Source: a virus. From it: DNA of 21,583 bases. Shown here in pieces: positions 1 through 6,574 of the stretch. Both the position numbers and the translations under genes were made by a program. Under the pieces are notes generated by a model, which saw only the letters and a list, made by a program, of their open reading frames with translations, searched no databases and was not told the DNA's origin. Numbering within the stretch: position 1 is the stretch's first letter; the number at the start of each line of letters is the position of its first letter. The stretch lies in IMG/VR virus record IMGVR_UViG_3300025168_010883, positions 1-21,583 of that record. One strand, written 5' to 3'.

Positions 1-82
1 GCTCTGCTATGGGTTGAGGATTTAGCTTGTGTATGCCCTCTTTGTTTAGTAAGTATCCCGTTTGCCAAACGTAATTATTCAT
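1..82 (-). CDS. hypothetical protein, N-terminal part (runs off the window)
   Basis: This leftward gene starts at an ATG at position 82 and continues past the window edge, so only about 27 residues are seen (start MNNYVWQTGYLLNKEG). The start is set by an AAGGAG Shine-Dalgarno (91-96) placed eight bases upstream. A promoter-like site (113-141) lies just before it, so it is probably the first gene of a new leftward transcription unit. The visible residues match no family I can name. Confidence 0.6.
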   Translation of the reverse strand, partial: MNNYVWQTGYLLNKEGIHKLNPQPIAE

Positions 83-112
83 AGTTTACTCTCCTTAATC
101 GTTACTAATTTA

Positions 113-141
113 GTTGTATCAAATCTTCTCAGATTTGTCAA
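113..141 (-). promoter_or_regulatory. leftward sigma70-type promoter before the first gene
   Basis: On the minus strand there is a perfect TTGACA (136-141), a 17-base spacer and a TACAAC -10 box (113-118). TGA directly precedes the -10 box, giving an extended -10. The start codon at 82 lies about 30 bases downstream. The same layout recurs at two other leftward gene starts in this window (5396-5424 and 8056-8084), which supports it. Transcription itself is inferred. Confidence 0.55.
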
Positions 142-519
142 TGGTAACAGCCATGTCGAAACATGCCGTACCCCGTCCATACAAACCCCGTCTGCCATGT
201 CTTTGCAAACCCCGCCACGTCATTTCAAGTCATACCCGAACTCGCCCTTACTGCCATGCCATTAACCAAACTTAAAGCACCGAGCCATAATTCTTCCCAC
301 CACGTCTGCCATTTCATTCCCGTACACACCCCGCCGAACAACGTCCTTACTGCCATTTCATAACTGAACGTAACCATACGAAACTTGCCATTACGAACCA
401 CGTCTGCCATGTCTTGACTTTACACACCCGTACCTACACCGCCGTTTCTGCCTTGCCTTGTCGGAACTATACAGTACACTACGGAACTTGCCCTTTCTGC
501 CTTGCCTATACAGTACACT

Positions 520-604
520 ACATAACTTAACTGGTCTGTACCAACCCCGTCTGCCTTGCCTTAACATAACTTAACTGGTCTGTACCTACCCCGTCTGCCA
601 TGCC
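520..604. repeat. pair of 41-bp near-identical direct repeats
   Basis: Bases 520-560 and 564-604 match at all but two of 41 positions and are three bases apart. Each ends in the CCCCGTCTGCC core of the wider array. A further 16-base element, CTATACAGTACACTAC, is repeated exactly at 467-482 and 506-521, 39 bases apart. These are the best-preserved, presumably youngest, units of the 186-658 array. Confidence 0.85.
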
Positions 605-610
605 GTGCCT

Positions 611-640
611 TGTCGGATCTCAAGTTTGGGAAACCCGACA
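611..640. other. nested stem-loop just downstream of a leftward operon
   Basis: TGTCGG (611-616) pairs with CCGACA (635-640). Between them GTTT (624-627) pairs with AAAC (631-634) around a GGG loop. The structure begins about 20 bases past the stop of the leftward gene ending at 660. It may act as a 3'-end structure for that transcript. No U-tract follows in the leftward direction, so it is not a classical intrinsic terminator. Confidence 0.35.
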
Positions 641-659
641 TGCACCGCCGTATCTGCCG

Positions 660-1316
660 TTACTTAGTTTTCTCTAACGTAAACATACCGTAAGAGCCAT
701 CTTTCTCAGGTCTGTGTTCACATAAACCAACACCAAACCCCGCTCTTTCAAGCAGATTCATGAGTTGGTCTAAGCTAATTACGTCTGCATCATACGTAAT
801 TGGTACTGTAACTTTCCACCCCGCTGGGTATGCTGGTCTGTACCTGATGTCTGTTTGCTTGATACCAATTCTTACATGGTCTGACCTCATGTAAGGTTTG
901 CCATTTTCTATTTTCAGTACGTCTCCGTCTATGTGAAACGCTTGTCTAGCTAGCACTTTGGTTACACCTGTTATCTGTGATACCGCAGTAATCATAGCTT
1001 TTTTCAGAGCAACTGCGGGTATACCTGTACTCTTACCGTCCCAATTTTCGGGATAGTTAGAACCATTGGTATTGCCTTTGCCCCACTTGTAAAAGCACTC
1101 CTCATATTCTTGTTTGGGATTTCGCTTTACTCTAGTCTTAGCCTTTTTAGCTTGTATATCTTCAATCATCTTCAAAGCTTTCTCGCTAAACCTGTGAACG
1201 ATTAGTTCTGTAGTACCTACAATCTTTACGTCAACTGAACGTAAATTCTGTTGTGGAACCTCTAACCTTTCTACAGGTGCGGGCATAGATGATGAATTAG
1301 TTTTCATTGTACTCAT
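660..1316 (-). CDS. conserved phage protein with HRFSEKA and GxGxxxxRPEKxGSYG motifs
   Basis: This 218-aa protein starts at an ATG preceded by AAGGAGAG and is the last gene of the operon that begins at 5341. It has a low-complexity N-terminus (residues 1-25), the motif HRFSEKA (41-47), a basic stretch (57-68) and a C-terminal glycine-rich motif at 193-210 containing RPEKDGSYG. From memory, the pairing of a GTTxLIxHRFSEKA start with a GFGVGxxEHRPEKDGSYG end marks a widespread phage family of unknown function. The C-terminal glycine-rich loop is reminiscent of RAMP/Cas7-like folds, but that is only a guess. It lies 22 bases after the VWA gene and is presumably co-expressed with it. Confidence 0.75.
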   Translation of the reverse strand: MSTMKTNSSSMPAPVERLEVPQQNLRSVDVKIVGTTELIVHRFSEKALKMIEDIQAKKAKTRVKRNPKQEYEECFYKWGKGNTNGSNYPENWDGKSTGIPAVALKKAMITAVSQITGVTKVLARQAFHIDGDVLKIENGKPYMRSDHVRIGIKQTDIRYRPAYPAGWKVTVPITYDADVISLDQLMNLLERAGFGVGLCEHRPEKDGSYGMFTLEKTK

Positions 1317-1338
1317 AGTTCTCTCCTTGTGTATTGAT

Positions 1339-3210
1339 TTATTTAAAAGTCATTCCTATCCTTTGGATAGCCTCGCCAACTCTTTGCATGTCTGCCACGT
1401 TTCTTAGCCGTACCGTCACATCTGACGGGTAATAACTGCTATCTTCGTAACCGCCAACTAATACGGAAACAAAGCGTAAACCTTGGTCATGTAACCTATA
1501 TGACACGTTTCTTGTATGTGAACGTAGATGAGAGTTAGCTAGCGGACTAGGACTATTTGGTGAGCCATCAGAAATGATAACTGCCAAACTATCTTGGAAT
1601 TGTCCTAGCATCATCTGTTCCATGAACAGTAGAGCAGAGCAATCCGTATTACCACCGTGTCTAAAACCATCAATTTTAGCTTGCTTGCCTAGCATAAACC
1701 CATTTTGCAACGGATATATAAAGCATTGACGATCACTTGAATTAAACGCATAAGTCTCAGCATTTGGGAAAGCCTCAGCTATTGCAGTAGATGCTTGATA
1801 CGCTAAGTATCCATTATCACTTTCGTGGTAACCGTCTCCCATAGAGCCTGATGCATCTACAAGCATAAGCAATTTGCCTGACTTCTTAGGTGCTTTACCA
1901 AATACCTTGGTATTACCCAAACGCTTAAGTTGCCATAAATCAGGTGTTGGGTATCCTGACCTGTGCCGTGATGCATAACCACTACGCTCAACGTCCTCAA
2001 GCAGATTAACTGTATTTGCGTTTAGCTTGACTGCCTCTTGTGTAAAGTTCAGCAATTTCACGCTATGCTTTGCTACATCTGTCTTACCATCTGTATCATC
2101 AACAGTAACATTACGCTCAAGGTTGCTAGGTTTGGACTCCAACCCGCCAACGTAACCTACTTTTTTGTTTTCCTTAGCTTGTTTTTCTTTCAGCATAAGG
2201 TCATTTGTAAGTTCACGCCATTGTGTCTCAAGACTTTCATCAAACGTAAAGTTTGTAGCATTGGTAAACTCAGTACCCTGAATAGCACCTGACCTACCGC
2301 CACCACTCTCTAGCACTTCTTCACCACCACTATCATCATCATCATAAGCAACATCAATATCAGGACTGCTAGCGTTGCTTATGTTTATTGCCTTGCCACC
2401 ACCTTTCTTTCTAGGTAAGTTTGCAAGTACGTGCAGTAAGTCTATGGATAAACTCATGGACTTAGTTACAACGTCTTGGGCAGACTCTAGGTTTTTTGCT
2501 TTGCATACCTCAATGTAATCTCTAGCTATGATAGCAACCTTGTCCAAGTCAACAGAGTCTTGGTCTATAAGATGGTACCACTTACTTGCTTGTATACTAC
2601 GAACGATTGATTTATCGCCAATCAAAGTTCCAACAACTGTTAGCCATATTGCATTGTTAGTTGCACTATAGCCACGCACAGCACCATTTGTCGTAAGTTT
2701 ATCATCAAACTCTTTCTTGAGTTCGTCCATAACTATGTCAACACACCCGCTACGCAAGTATTGTTTGTTTGCAAGTTCCGCACATCTTAGCGTATCTAAA
2801 GTGTTATACAAGCGTGGTGCAAAATCCTCTATTTTCCAACCAACTGTTTGTATAATGTTATTCTGCTTATCGACTTCGTCCGTAGTTAATCCTTGTGGGT
2901 TGCTATCAAACGCACTAGTTATGTTTTGAACGTAACTTCTAGTTGCATCAATAATTACACGATTTGCTTTGTCAATGGGCAAGCTTGTCTCAGAACGTAC
3001 GCTTGCAACCAATGTAACCTCAAACGGACTAGATGCGTGTCTGTACAGTTCATGTGAATATGTACCTAATTCCGTAGCTACTACGCCACGTTGTACCTTA
3101 CCTACACGAGTACCCTTGACTACTACTTTTCGTCCTAATGCGGTGCTTAGTAAACCTGAATGGTCGTTTGCACGTGGGTCGTTCTTCCACGTTAATTTTC
3201 GTTGAGCCAT
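1339..3210 (-). CDS. CobT-like protein with C-terminal von Willebrand factor A domain
   Basis: The 623-aa protein has a complete MIDAS metal site: DASGS at residues 452-456, T522 in NTDCSA, and D548 in SDGSP. The VWA domain covers about 444-620. An acidic, glycine-rich linker lies at about 284-305. A long N-terminal domain, a central acidic linker and a C-terminal VWA domain, at nearly the same length, match the CobT subunit of aerobic cobaltochelatase. With the CobS/MoxR-type ATPase two genes upstream it probably forms an AAA+/VWA complex. Whether that complex helps cobalt insertion into corrin or remodels another target cannot be told; no large CobN-type subunit is present. Its AAGGAG ribosome site sits in the end of the preceding gene, and ATG 3210 fits it. 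Confidence 0.85.
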   Translation of the reverse strand: MAQRKLTWKNDPRANDHSGLLSTALGRKVVVKGTRVGKVQRGVVATELGTYSHELYRHASSPFEVTLVASVRSETSLPIDKANRVIIDATRSYVQNITSAFDSNPQGLTTDEVDKQNNIIQTVGWKIEDFAPRLYNTLDTLRCAELANKQYLRSGCVDIVMDELKKEFDDKLTTNGAVRGYSATNNAIWLTVVGTLIGDKSIVRSIQASKWYHLIDQDSVDLDKVAIIARDYIEVCKAKNLESAQDVVTKSMSLSIDLLHVLANLPRKKGGGKAINISNASSPDIDVAYDDDDSGGEEVLESGGGRSGAIQGTEFTNATNFTFDESLETQWRELTNDLMLKEKQAKENKKVGYVGGLESKPSNLERNVTVDDTDGKTDVAKHSVKLLNFTQEAVKLNANTVNLLEDVERSGYASRHRSGYPTPDLWQLKRLGNTKVFGKAPKKSGKLLMLVDASGSMGDGYHESDNGYLAYQASTAIAEAFPNAETYAFNSSDRQCFIYPLQNGFMLGKQAKIDGFRHGGNTDCSALLFMEQMMLGQFQDSLAVIISDGSPNSPSPLANSHLRSHTRNVSYRLHDQGLRFVSVLVGGYEDSSYYPSDVTVRLRNVADMQRVGEAIQRIGMTFK

Positions 3211-3212
3211 AT

Positions 3213-3410
3213 TTATTTCTCCTTTATAGCTTGTTCTGCTCTTACAGTTTCAATAAAATCAACCACCATGTTTCTAACTCTGTAGAACTTATTTTTTAAT
3301 CTTGGTGTTTCATCTACTAAATTCATATCACAATACCACGATAAATTATCGTAAATCTCATCATCTAAATTAGTAAATTCTACATCATTGACTGATATAT
3401 CTTTACTCAT
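3213..3410 (-). CDS. small hypothetical protein between the AAA+ and VWA genes
   Basis: This 65-aa acidic protein (start MSKDISVNDVEF) lies two bases after the AAA+ gene and two bases before the VWA gene. AAGGAG lies seven bases upstream of its ATG, inside the end of the AAA+ gene. It has an acidic N-terminal half and a predicted helical C-terminus (about residues 38-63). I recognise no family. Its place between two genes whose products should interact suggests a small adaptor or regulator, which is inference only. Confidence 0.75.
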   Translation of the reverse strand: MSKDISVNDVEFTNLDDEIYDNLSWYCDMNLVDETPRLKNKFYRVRNMVVDFIETVRAEQAIKEK

Positions 3411-3412
3411 TA

Positions 3413-4360
3413 TTACGCTCCTTGAGTTGCTTGTGATACTTCTTCACGTACGCTTGTGATATCCATTTCTTCGAATACCGCACGAGCATGCGTAAGTATG
3501 GTATTTTCTTTGCCCTCGTACTTAGGTGTAAGAACCATGCTGACTGCTCTTTGAGGTGTAATCCCACGCTTGAAAGCCATGGCAAGGAAGTGTAAATCCC
3601 TAGTGGAAAGGTAAGTGGATTGGTCTTTCCTAAGCAACTTTGCAAAGGCAAGGATCCTGTCAACTTTGTCTTTCCTACCAAGCGTATCCATAAGAGCCTT
3701 ATGTTCATCAGCAAGTGGCTCATATATCTCAAGCACACCACCAAATCTACTCATGCTTGCTCTATCCTCACGCATAGTACCTACGTAACCATTACCTGTA
3801 GGATTGGCACTTGCAACGATAACCGTTTCCTCTGGTACTTCTACTGATTCCTCAGTTTTCTCGTACATGTTCCACGTTCTATCCTTGCTATCCAAGATAC
3901 CGAACAACCTTGACTTCAAGTCAGGTGTGGCTCGTGTATACTCCTCAATCCTAATGATTGCACCTTGTTTGATACCTTGTGTAAGCACACCGTCTTGCCA
4001 CACAAGCGAGCCATCAGTCTCAGGTCTCCATATACCTACCAAGGTTTGAATGTCCATACCTGTATAGCAGTTGAATCCTACGGTTGCTCTACCTAGCATT
4101 TTAGCTACAGCTTGTAGCAGTACAGTCTTACCCATACCTGTGCCACCTAACAGCAGTACAGGTGTGTTAGTCTCAATAAAACCCTTAAGTTCGTTTAGCG
4201 TATCTTCACCAAACTTGCTCAAAGCAAACCAACTAGGCAATACCTCTGATGTTGTACTACTCGTTGGTGTAGGCTTAGGTGCAGTTGGAGTAGGTTGTAT
4301 GTTTTTTGCTTGTGCGTTTATAGCTTGTAATTGTGCTATCATGTCTTGTTCGTTGGTCAT
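3413..4360 (-). CDS. AAA+ ATPase of the CobS/MoxR type
   Basis: The 315-aa protein shows Walker A GGTGMGKT at residues 72-79, a Walker B-like IIRIEE at 135-140 (glutamate where aspartate is usual), a sensor-1 asparagine in SANPTGNG (N186) and candidate arginine fingers at R197, R200 and R205. The first 40 residues are a Pro/Thr/Ser-rich tail. Length and motif order fit CobS (cobaltochelatase) and the wider MoxR group, whose members act as hexameric ATPases with VWA partners. The CobT-like VWA gene just downstream strengthens this. cobS homologues are well known in marine cyanophages. The ATG overlaps the previous stop (ATGA), with GAGGAG upstream, so translation is probably coupled. Confidence 0.9.
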   Translation of the reverse strand: MTNEQDMIAQLQAINAQAKNIQPTPTAPKPTPTSSTTSEVLPSWFALSKFGEDTLNELKGFIETNTPVLLLGGTGMGKTVLLQAVAKMLGRATVGFNCYTGMDIQTLVGIWRPETDGSLVWQDGVLTQGIKQGAIIRIEEYTRATPDLKSRLFGILDSKDRTWNMYEKTEESVEVPEETVIVASANPTGNGYVGTMREDRASMSRFGGVLEIYEPLADEHKALMDTLGRKDKVDRILAFAKLLRKDQSTYLSTRDLHFLAMAFKRGITPQRAVSMVLTPKYEGKENTILTHARAVFEEMDITSVREEVSQATQGA

Positions 4361-5031
4361 AGTTTCTCCTCGTTCTCGTTTGCTTTGTCCATGATTTTTC
4401 TGATAGTCTCTGTTGGCTCTGCGAAAGCCTCTTTGTTCCTAATCGCCTCAATAGTTTGAGTCATGGGTATTATTTGGTCTTGTTGTATAGGTGTAAGTTT
4501 GCTTACGTCTATCCAATCAAGCAGTTGCAAGGCTGTCATCATCAGCACTTGTGCATCTGATTGTAGGTCTCTTTCGTAACCATCATCTTTGTCCCCAAAC
4601 AATCTGCTAGCTAGTTCGTGTTTTTTGTTCACTTTGACCTTATGCCCTGATGAACCAATGTCTCTGCCTATCTGCTCTTTGACCTGTTCTGCAAAGAACT
4701 CTTGTCCCTTGCCTGTCTCTAATGTCTGTGCCATCAAAGCAGAGAATCCGTCCATAACCGCACCCATACGCTCGGAATTATCTTCCTTGTTCTCGGTGCA
4801 TAAATCGCATTTAGTTGTGTTACGTACTAAAGCTACTCCCTTGTCCTCGTAACTAAAGCTAAGTTCAAGTGAGCATGGGCAACTGTTGAATAGTGTAAAC
4901 TTGATAGTACCTGTGCTAGCAAGGTGCTTGAAGTGGGGATACCAGTCATCAAGTGTCATGCTACCACGTGCGATACCGTCTGTTTCTTCAACAGGTATTT
5001 CTAGTGTGTTATCGTTTTCGTTACTCGTCAT
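4357..5031 (-). CDS. hypothetical protein with a CxC...CxxC putative zinc site
   Basis: The start chosen is the ATG at 5031, because CAGGAGA (5038-5044) stands just upstream. A longer frame from a TTG at 5100 would overlap the previous gene and lacks such a site. The 224-aa product has cysteines at C51, C53, C75 and C78, a CxC-x21-CxxC pattern typical of a metal-binding hairpin. Its C-terminal half is helical and charged. No family is recognised. It lies between the operon's first gene and the AAA+ ATPase and overlaps the latter by four bases, so it may be a substrate adaptor or regulator of the AAA+/VWA pair (inference). Confidence 0.8.
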   Translation of the reverse strand: MTSNENDNTLEIPVEETDGIARGSMTLDDWYPHFKHLASTGTIKFTLFNSCPCSLELSFSYEDKGVALVRNTTKCDLCTENKEDNSERMGAVMDGFSALMAQTLETGKGQEFFAEQVKEQIGRDIGSSGHKVKVNKKHELASRLFGDKDDGYERDLQSDAQVLMMTALQLLDWIDVSKLTPIQQDQIIPMTQTIEAIRNKEAFAEPTETIRKIMDKANENEEKL

Positions 5032-5044
5032 GTATAGTCTCCTG

Positions 5045-5341
5045 TTAGCTTGCAGAAACCTCTGCAACTTCGTTTGTAGGCTCAACTGTAGTCTCCGCAA
5101 CCACCATGCTTAAGGCAGTATTGACTCTATCGGTTGGTGTAGGCTGTGCGTTCAACTTAGCTACTACGTTATCGTAGATGTCTGAAAGCGAGGCTGTGTC
5201 TGCATGCGATTCCAAATCCGCCTGTAGTTGCTTAAGTGGTTTACCCATGATGTCTACGTTTATTAGCTTGCCTAAAAGTATTCGTCTTTCTAGCTTGCTA
5301 GCTGACATAGGTGTAGATGTGTTTGTAGTAGATGCGTCCAT
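5045..5341 (-). CDS. small hypothetical protein, first gene of the AAA+/VWA operon
   Basis: This 98-aa protein starts at ATG 5341 with AGGAG upstream. It begins with a Thr/Ser-rich stretch (residues 1-15), followed by a probably helical core with LERRILLGKLINVD (17-30), and ends in an acidic/Val-rich tail. I recognise no family. It is the first gene after the 5396-5424 promoter, and its stop lies 13 bases before the next start, so it belongs with the downstream AAA+/VWA genes. Confidence 0.75.
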   Translation of the reverse strand: MDASTTNTSTPMSASKLERRILLGKLINVDIMGKPLKQLQADLESHADTASLSDIYDNVVAKLNAQPTPTDRVNTALSMVVAETTVEPTNEVAEVSAS

Positions 5342-5368
5342 AGTATGTACTCCTGTTCGTTACGTTGT

Positions 5369-5389
5369 AGGTTGTCAAATCGGCAACCT
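5369..5389 (-). promoter_or_regulatory. inverted repeat in the 5' leader of the AAA+/VWA operon
   Basis: AGGTTG (5369-5374) and CAACCT (5384-5389) form a perfect six-base inverted repeat around a nine-base centre that contains TGTCAA. It lies right where transcription from the 5396-5424 promoter would begin. It could be a 5' mRNA hairpin or an operator. Which of these it is cannot be told from sequence. Confidence 0.4.
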
Positions 5390-5395
5390 TATAAA

Positions 5396-5424
5396 AGTGT
5401 ATCACAGTATTGAAATCCTGTCAA
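5396..5424 (-). promoter_or_regulatory. leftward sigma70-type promoter of the AAA+/VWA operon
   Basis: On the minus strand: TTGACA (5419-5424), a 17-base spacer, then TACACT (5396-5401) with TGA directly before it (extended -10). It lies in the only gene-free gap (5342-5445) within the leftward gene block between 660 and 6987 and points at the 98-aa gene. It is the best promoter match in the window. Confidence 0.65.
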
Positions 5425-5445
5425 ATCCAATACACATGACGTAGC

Positions 5446-5640
5446 CTATGCGTCCCTCTGTAACGCATTACGCATCTGTGCTTGATGCTCTTGTTTTCCC
5501 TCACGCAAATCTCGTTTTTTGTCAAACTCACGTGCGTCCCAATCGTGATGTAACTTGCAACAATGTGCAATGCTACTCCTGTTATGCTTGCGTGGAGTTT
5601 TGTTCGTGTACTTACTCCACTCTCTCCAACTTTTACTCAT
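5446..5640 (-). CDS. small basic hypothetical protein
   Basis: The start is the ATG at 5640, which overlaps the stop of the DUF2958 gene as ATGA; an upstream in-frame start would run further into that gene. The 64-aa product (start MSKSWREWSKYTNK) is rich in Arg, Lys, Gln and His, with a Cys-Cys pair and HCCKLHHDWD near the middle. Its charge suggests nucleic-acid contact, which is inference. It is the last gene of the 5446-6987 chain, directly before the next operon's promoter. Confidence 0.7.
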   Translation of the reverse strand: MSKSWREWSKYTNKTPRKHNRSSIAHCCKLHHDWDAREFDKKRDLREGKQEHQAQMRNALQRDA

Positions 5641-5933
5641 AGCTTGCCCCCTATTTCTGATGGCTCGCAAGGTGCAAAGTGTAGGTCTCGTTCAATCCTA
5701 AGACCGAACGTACCTCTGAACTCCTCTAGTTCAGTAAGGCTGAAATACCCATACTCTCCATCTGTAATACGGGCATAACCGAAGAACAATTTCTCGTCCT
5801 CGTCATAAGTCATAGCCCACCAATCGCCTACGCCTGTGGGATTGAAGTAGTGAGCGATAAGTTTCTGCTTTTCTTCAGGCAGTTTGCCATTCGCTTTGAA
5901 TTGCTTGAGTAGTTTGTTGGTTAGCAATTTCAT
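5637..5933 (-). CDS. DUF2958 family protein
   Basis: The 98-aa sequence follows the DUF2958 pattern as I know it: MKLLTNKLLKQ at the start, a WWAMTYD block (38-44), LFFGYARITDGEYGYFSL (49-66), and a GLRIERDLHF end (77-86). DUF2958 proteins are small and found in plasmids, integrative elements and phages; their role is unknown. It overlaps both neighbours by four bases (ATGA), so it is translated as part of the small-gene chain. Confidence 0.85.
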   Translation of the reverse strand: MKLLTNKLLKQFKANGKLPEEKQKLIAHYFNPTGVGDWWAMTYDEDEKLFFGYARITDGEYGYFSLTELEEFRGTFGLRIERDLHFAPCEPSEIGGKL

Positions 5934-6241
5934 GCGTAACTCCCCACTACGTAGATAACTCCAACAATAAACATAGCAATTATCTGTACGACCAAAGCAA
6001 TGTACAGGAATGTGATTAGGTCTTTGCCAAAGTACATAGTTGTGCGTACTTGTCTGTCCTCAAGCTTGCCTATACGCTCAATCGCAAAATCAAGGTTACG
6101 CTCAATCCTGTCTGTGTTGGTTTTTAATCTTTGCCCAAGCCGTTGATTTGGCTTTCCGTACGTACCGTCCTTGTTCAACAGGTACTCGTGTACATCTGAT
6201 AGCTTTTCGACCGTGCTTGTATATCCGTTATTTTCGTTCAT
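5930..6241 (-). CDS. small membrane protein with coiled coil and C-terminal transmembrane helix
   Basis: The 103-aa product has a charged, heptad-like helix at about residues 36-66 and one clear hydrophobic span at about 76-100 near its C-terminus. A soluble coiled coil anchored by a C-terminal helix resembles XhlA-type holin-associated proteins, but also many phage host-takeover membrane proteins, and no lysis gene lies nearby. AAGGAGAG precedes the ATG, which overlaps the previous stop (ATGA). Confidence 0.75.
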   Translation of the reverse strand: MNENNGYTSTVEKLSDVHEYLLNKDGTYGKPNQRLGQRLKTNTDRIERNLDFAIERIGKLEDRQVRTTMYFGKDLITFLYIALVVQIIAMFIVGVIYVVGSYA

Positions 6242-6559
6242 AGTCTCTCCTTTCGCTCGTGTATACGCCCTGTAAATTCCTCACGCCATGTTGGAACTTG
6301 ATGTGCTTTAGGCACACGTCTAGTTAGCCTAAACTTAGCTTTCCTAGCTTGTTCCTTACGTGCGAGGAGTTCTTTCAGTTCACGCAATTCCATAGCGTGC
6401 ATAGCTTGCATGCTTGTGCAACTGCGGTTGACTGAGTAACCGTTACCGTATGACATAGGTATACCCTTTCGCTTGTGTATAGCCGATTTCGTTGTTTCCA
6501 ACTCGTCAGTACAGGCAACACACCTGTAGATCAGCTTAGGTCGAGCAGTTTTCAGTCAT
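6238..6559 (-). CDS. putative zinc-ribbon protein with an apparent +1 frameshift near its N-terminus
   Basis: The reading frame ending at 6238 is open back to 6555 but has no ATG before 6456. That ATG gives 72 aa and has only a weak AAAGGG site. Upstream residues look coding: PKLIYRCVACTDEL contains CxxC. An ATG at 6559 opens a different frame and stops after seven codons. If one base of the four-A run (T at 6549-6552 on the plus strand) is skipped, the two join as MTETARPKLIYRCVACTDEL followed by the rest, 106 aa in total. That ATG lies 15 bases after the previous stop, which explains the otherwise odd gap. The C-terminal half is charged and helical. It could be a sequencing error, a real mutation, programmed shifting, or a non-ATG start. 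Confidence 0.55.
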
Positions 6560-6574
6560 GCTCAGGACTGCTAG

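Larger units (their letters stand above)
186..658. repeat. array of ten degenerate GC-rich repeats in a 577-bp noncoding region
   Basis: The 577 bases between the neighbouring genes (83-659) hold no convincing gene. The core CTGCC, usually within CCGTCTGCC(A/T)TGCC on the plus strand, recurs at 192, 251, 306, 350, 404, 448, 497, 551, 595 and 654. Spacings are 59, 55, 44, 54, 44, 49, 54, 44 and 59, so eight of nine fit 44 plus a multiple of 5. Read leftward the core is GGCA(A/T)GGCAGACGG. Units share other pieces, such as CGTACCTACCCCG and caccgccg. The function is unknown: possibilities are an origin, a protein-binding array, a structured RNA or a relic of repeat expansion. Confidence 0.7.

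Noticed and set aside
225-410. Minus-strand 61-codon frame in the left repeat region
   Set aside because: No ribosome site, and the sequence is made of the degenerate repeats. Composition is unlike the neighbouring genes.
186-658. A CRISPR array or phage mini-array
   Set aside because: Units are degenerate, spacing is uneven and the sequence between cores is itself repeated, so there are no distinct spacers. No cas gene is near.
3403-3744. Minus-strand 113-codon frame inside the AAA+ gene
   Set aside because: It is a shadow of the ATPase gene in another frame, with no start signal of its own.
5032-5100. Longer N-terminus for the four-cysteine protein from a TTG start
   Set aside because: It would overlap the preceding gene, while a good Shine-Dalgarno stands directly before the ATG at 5031.
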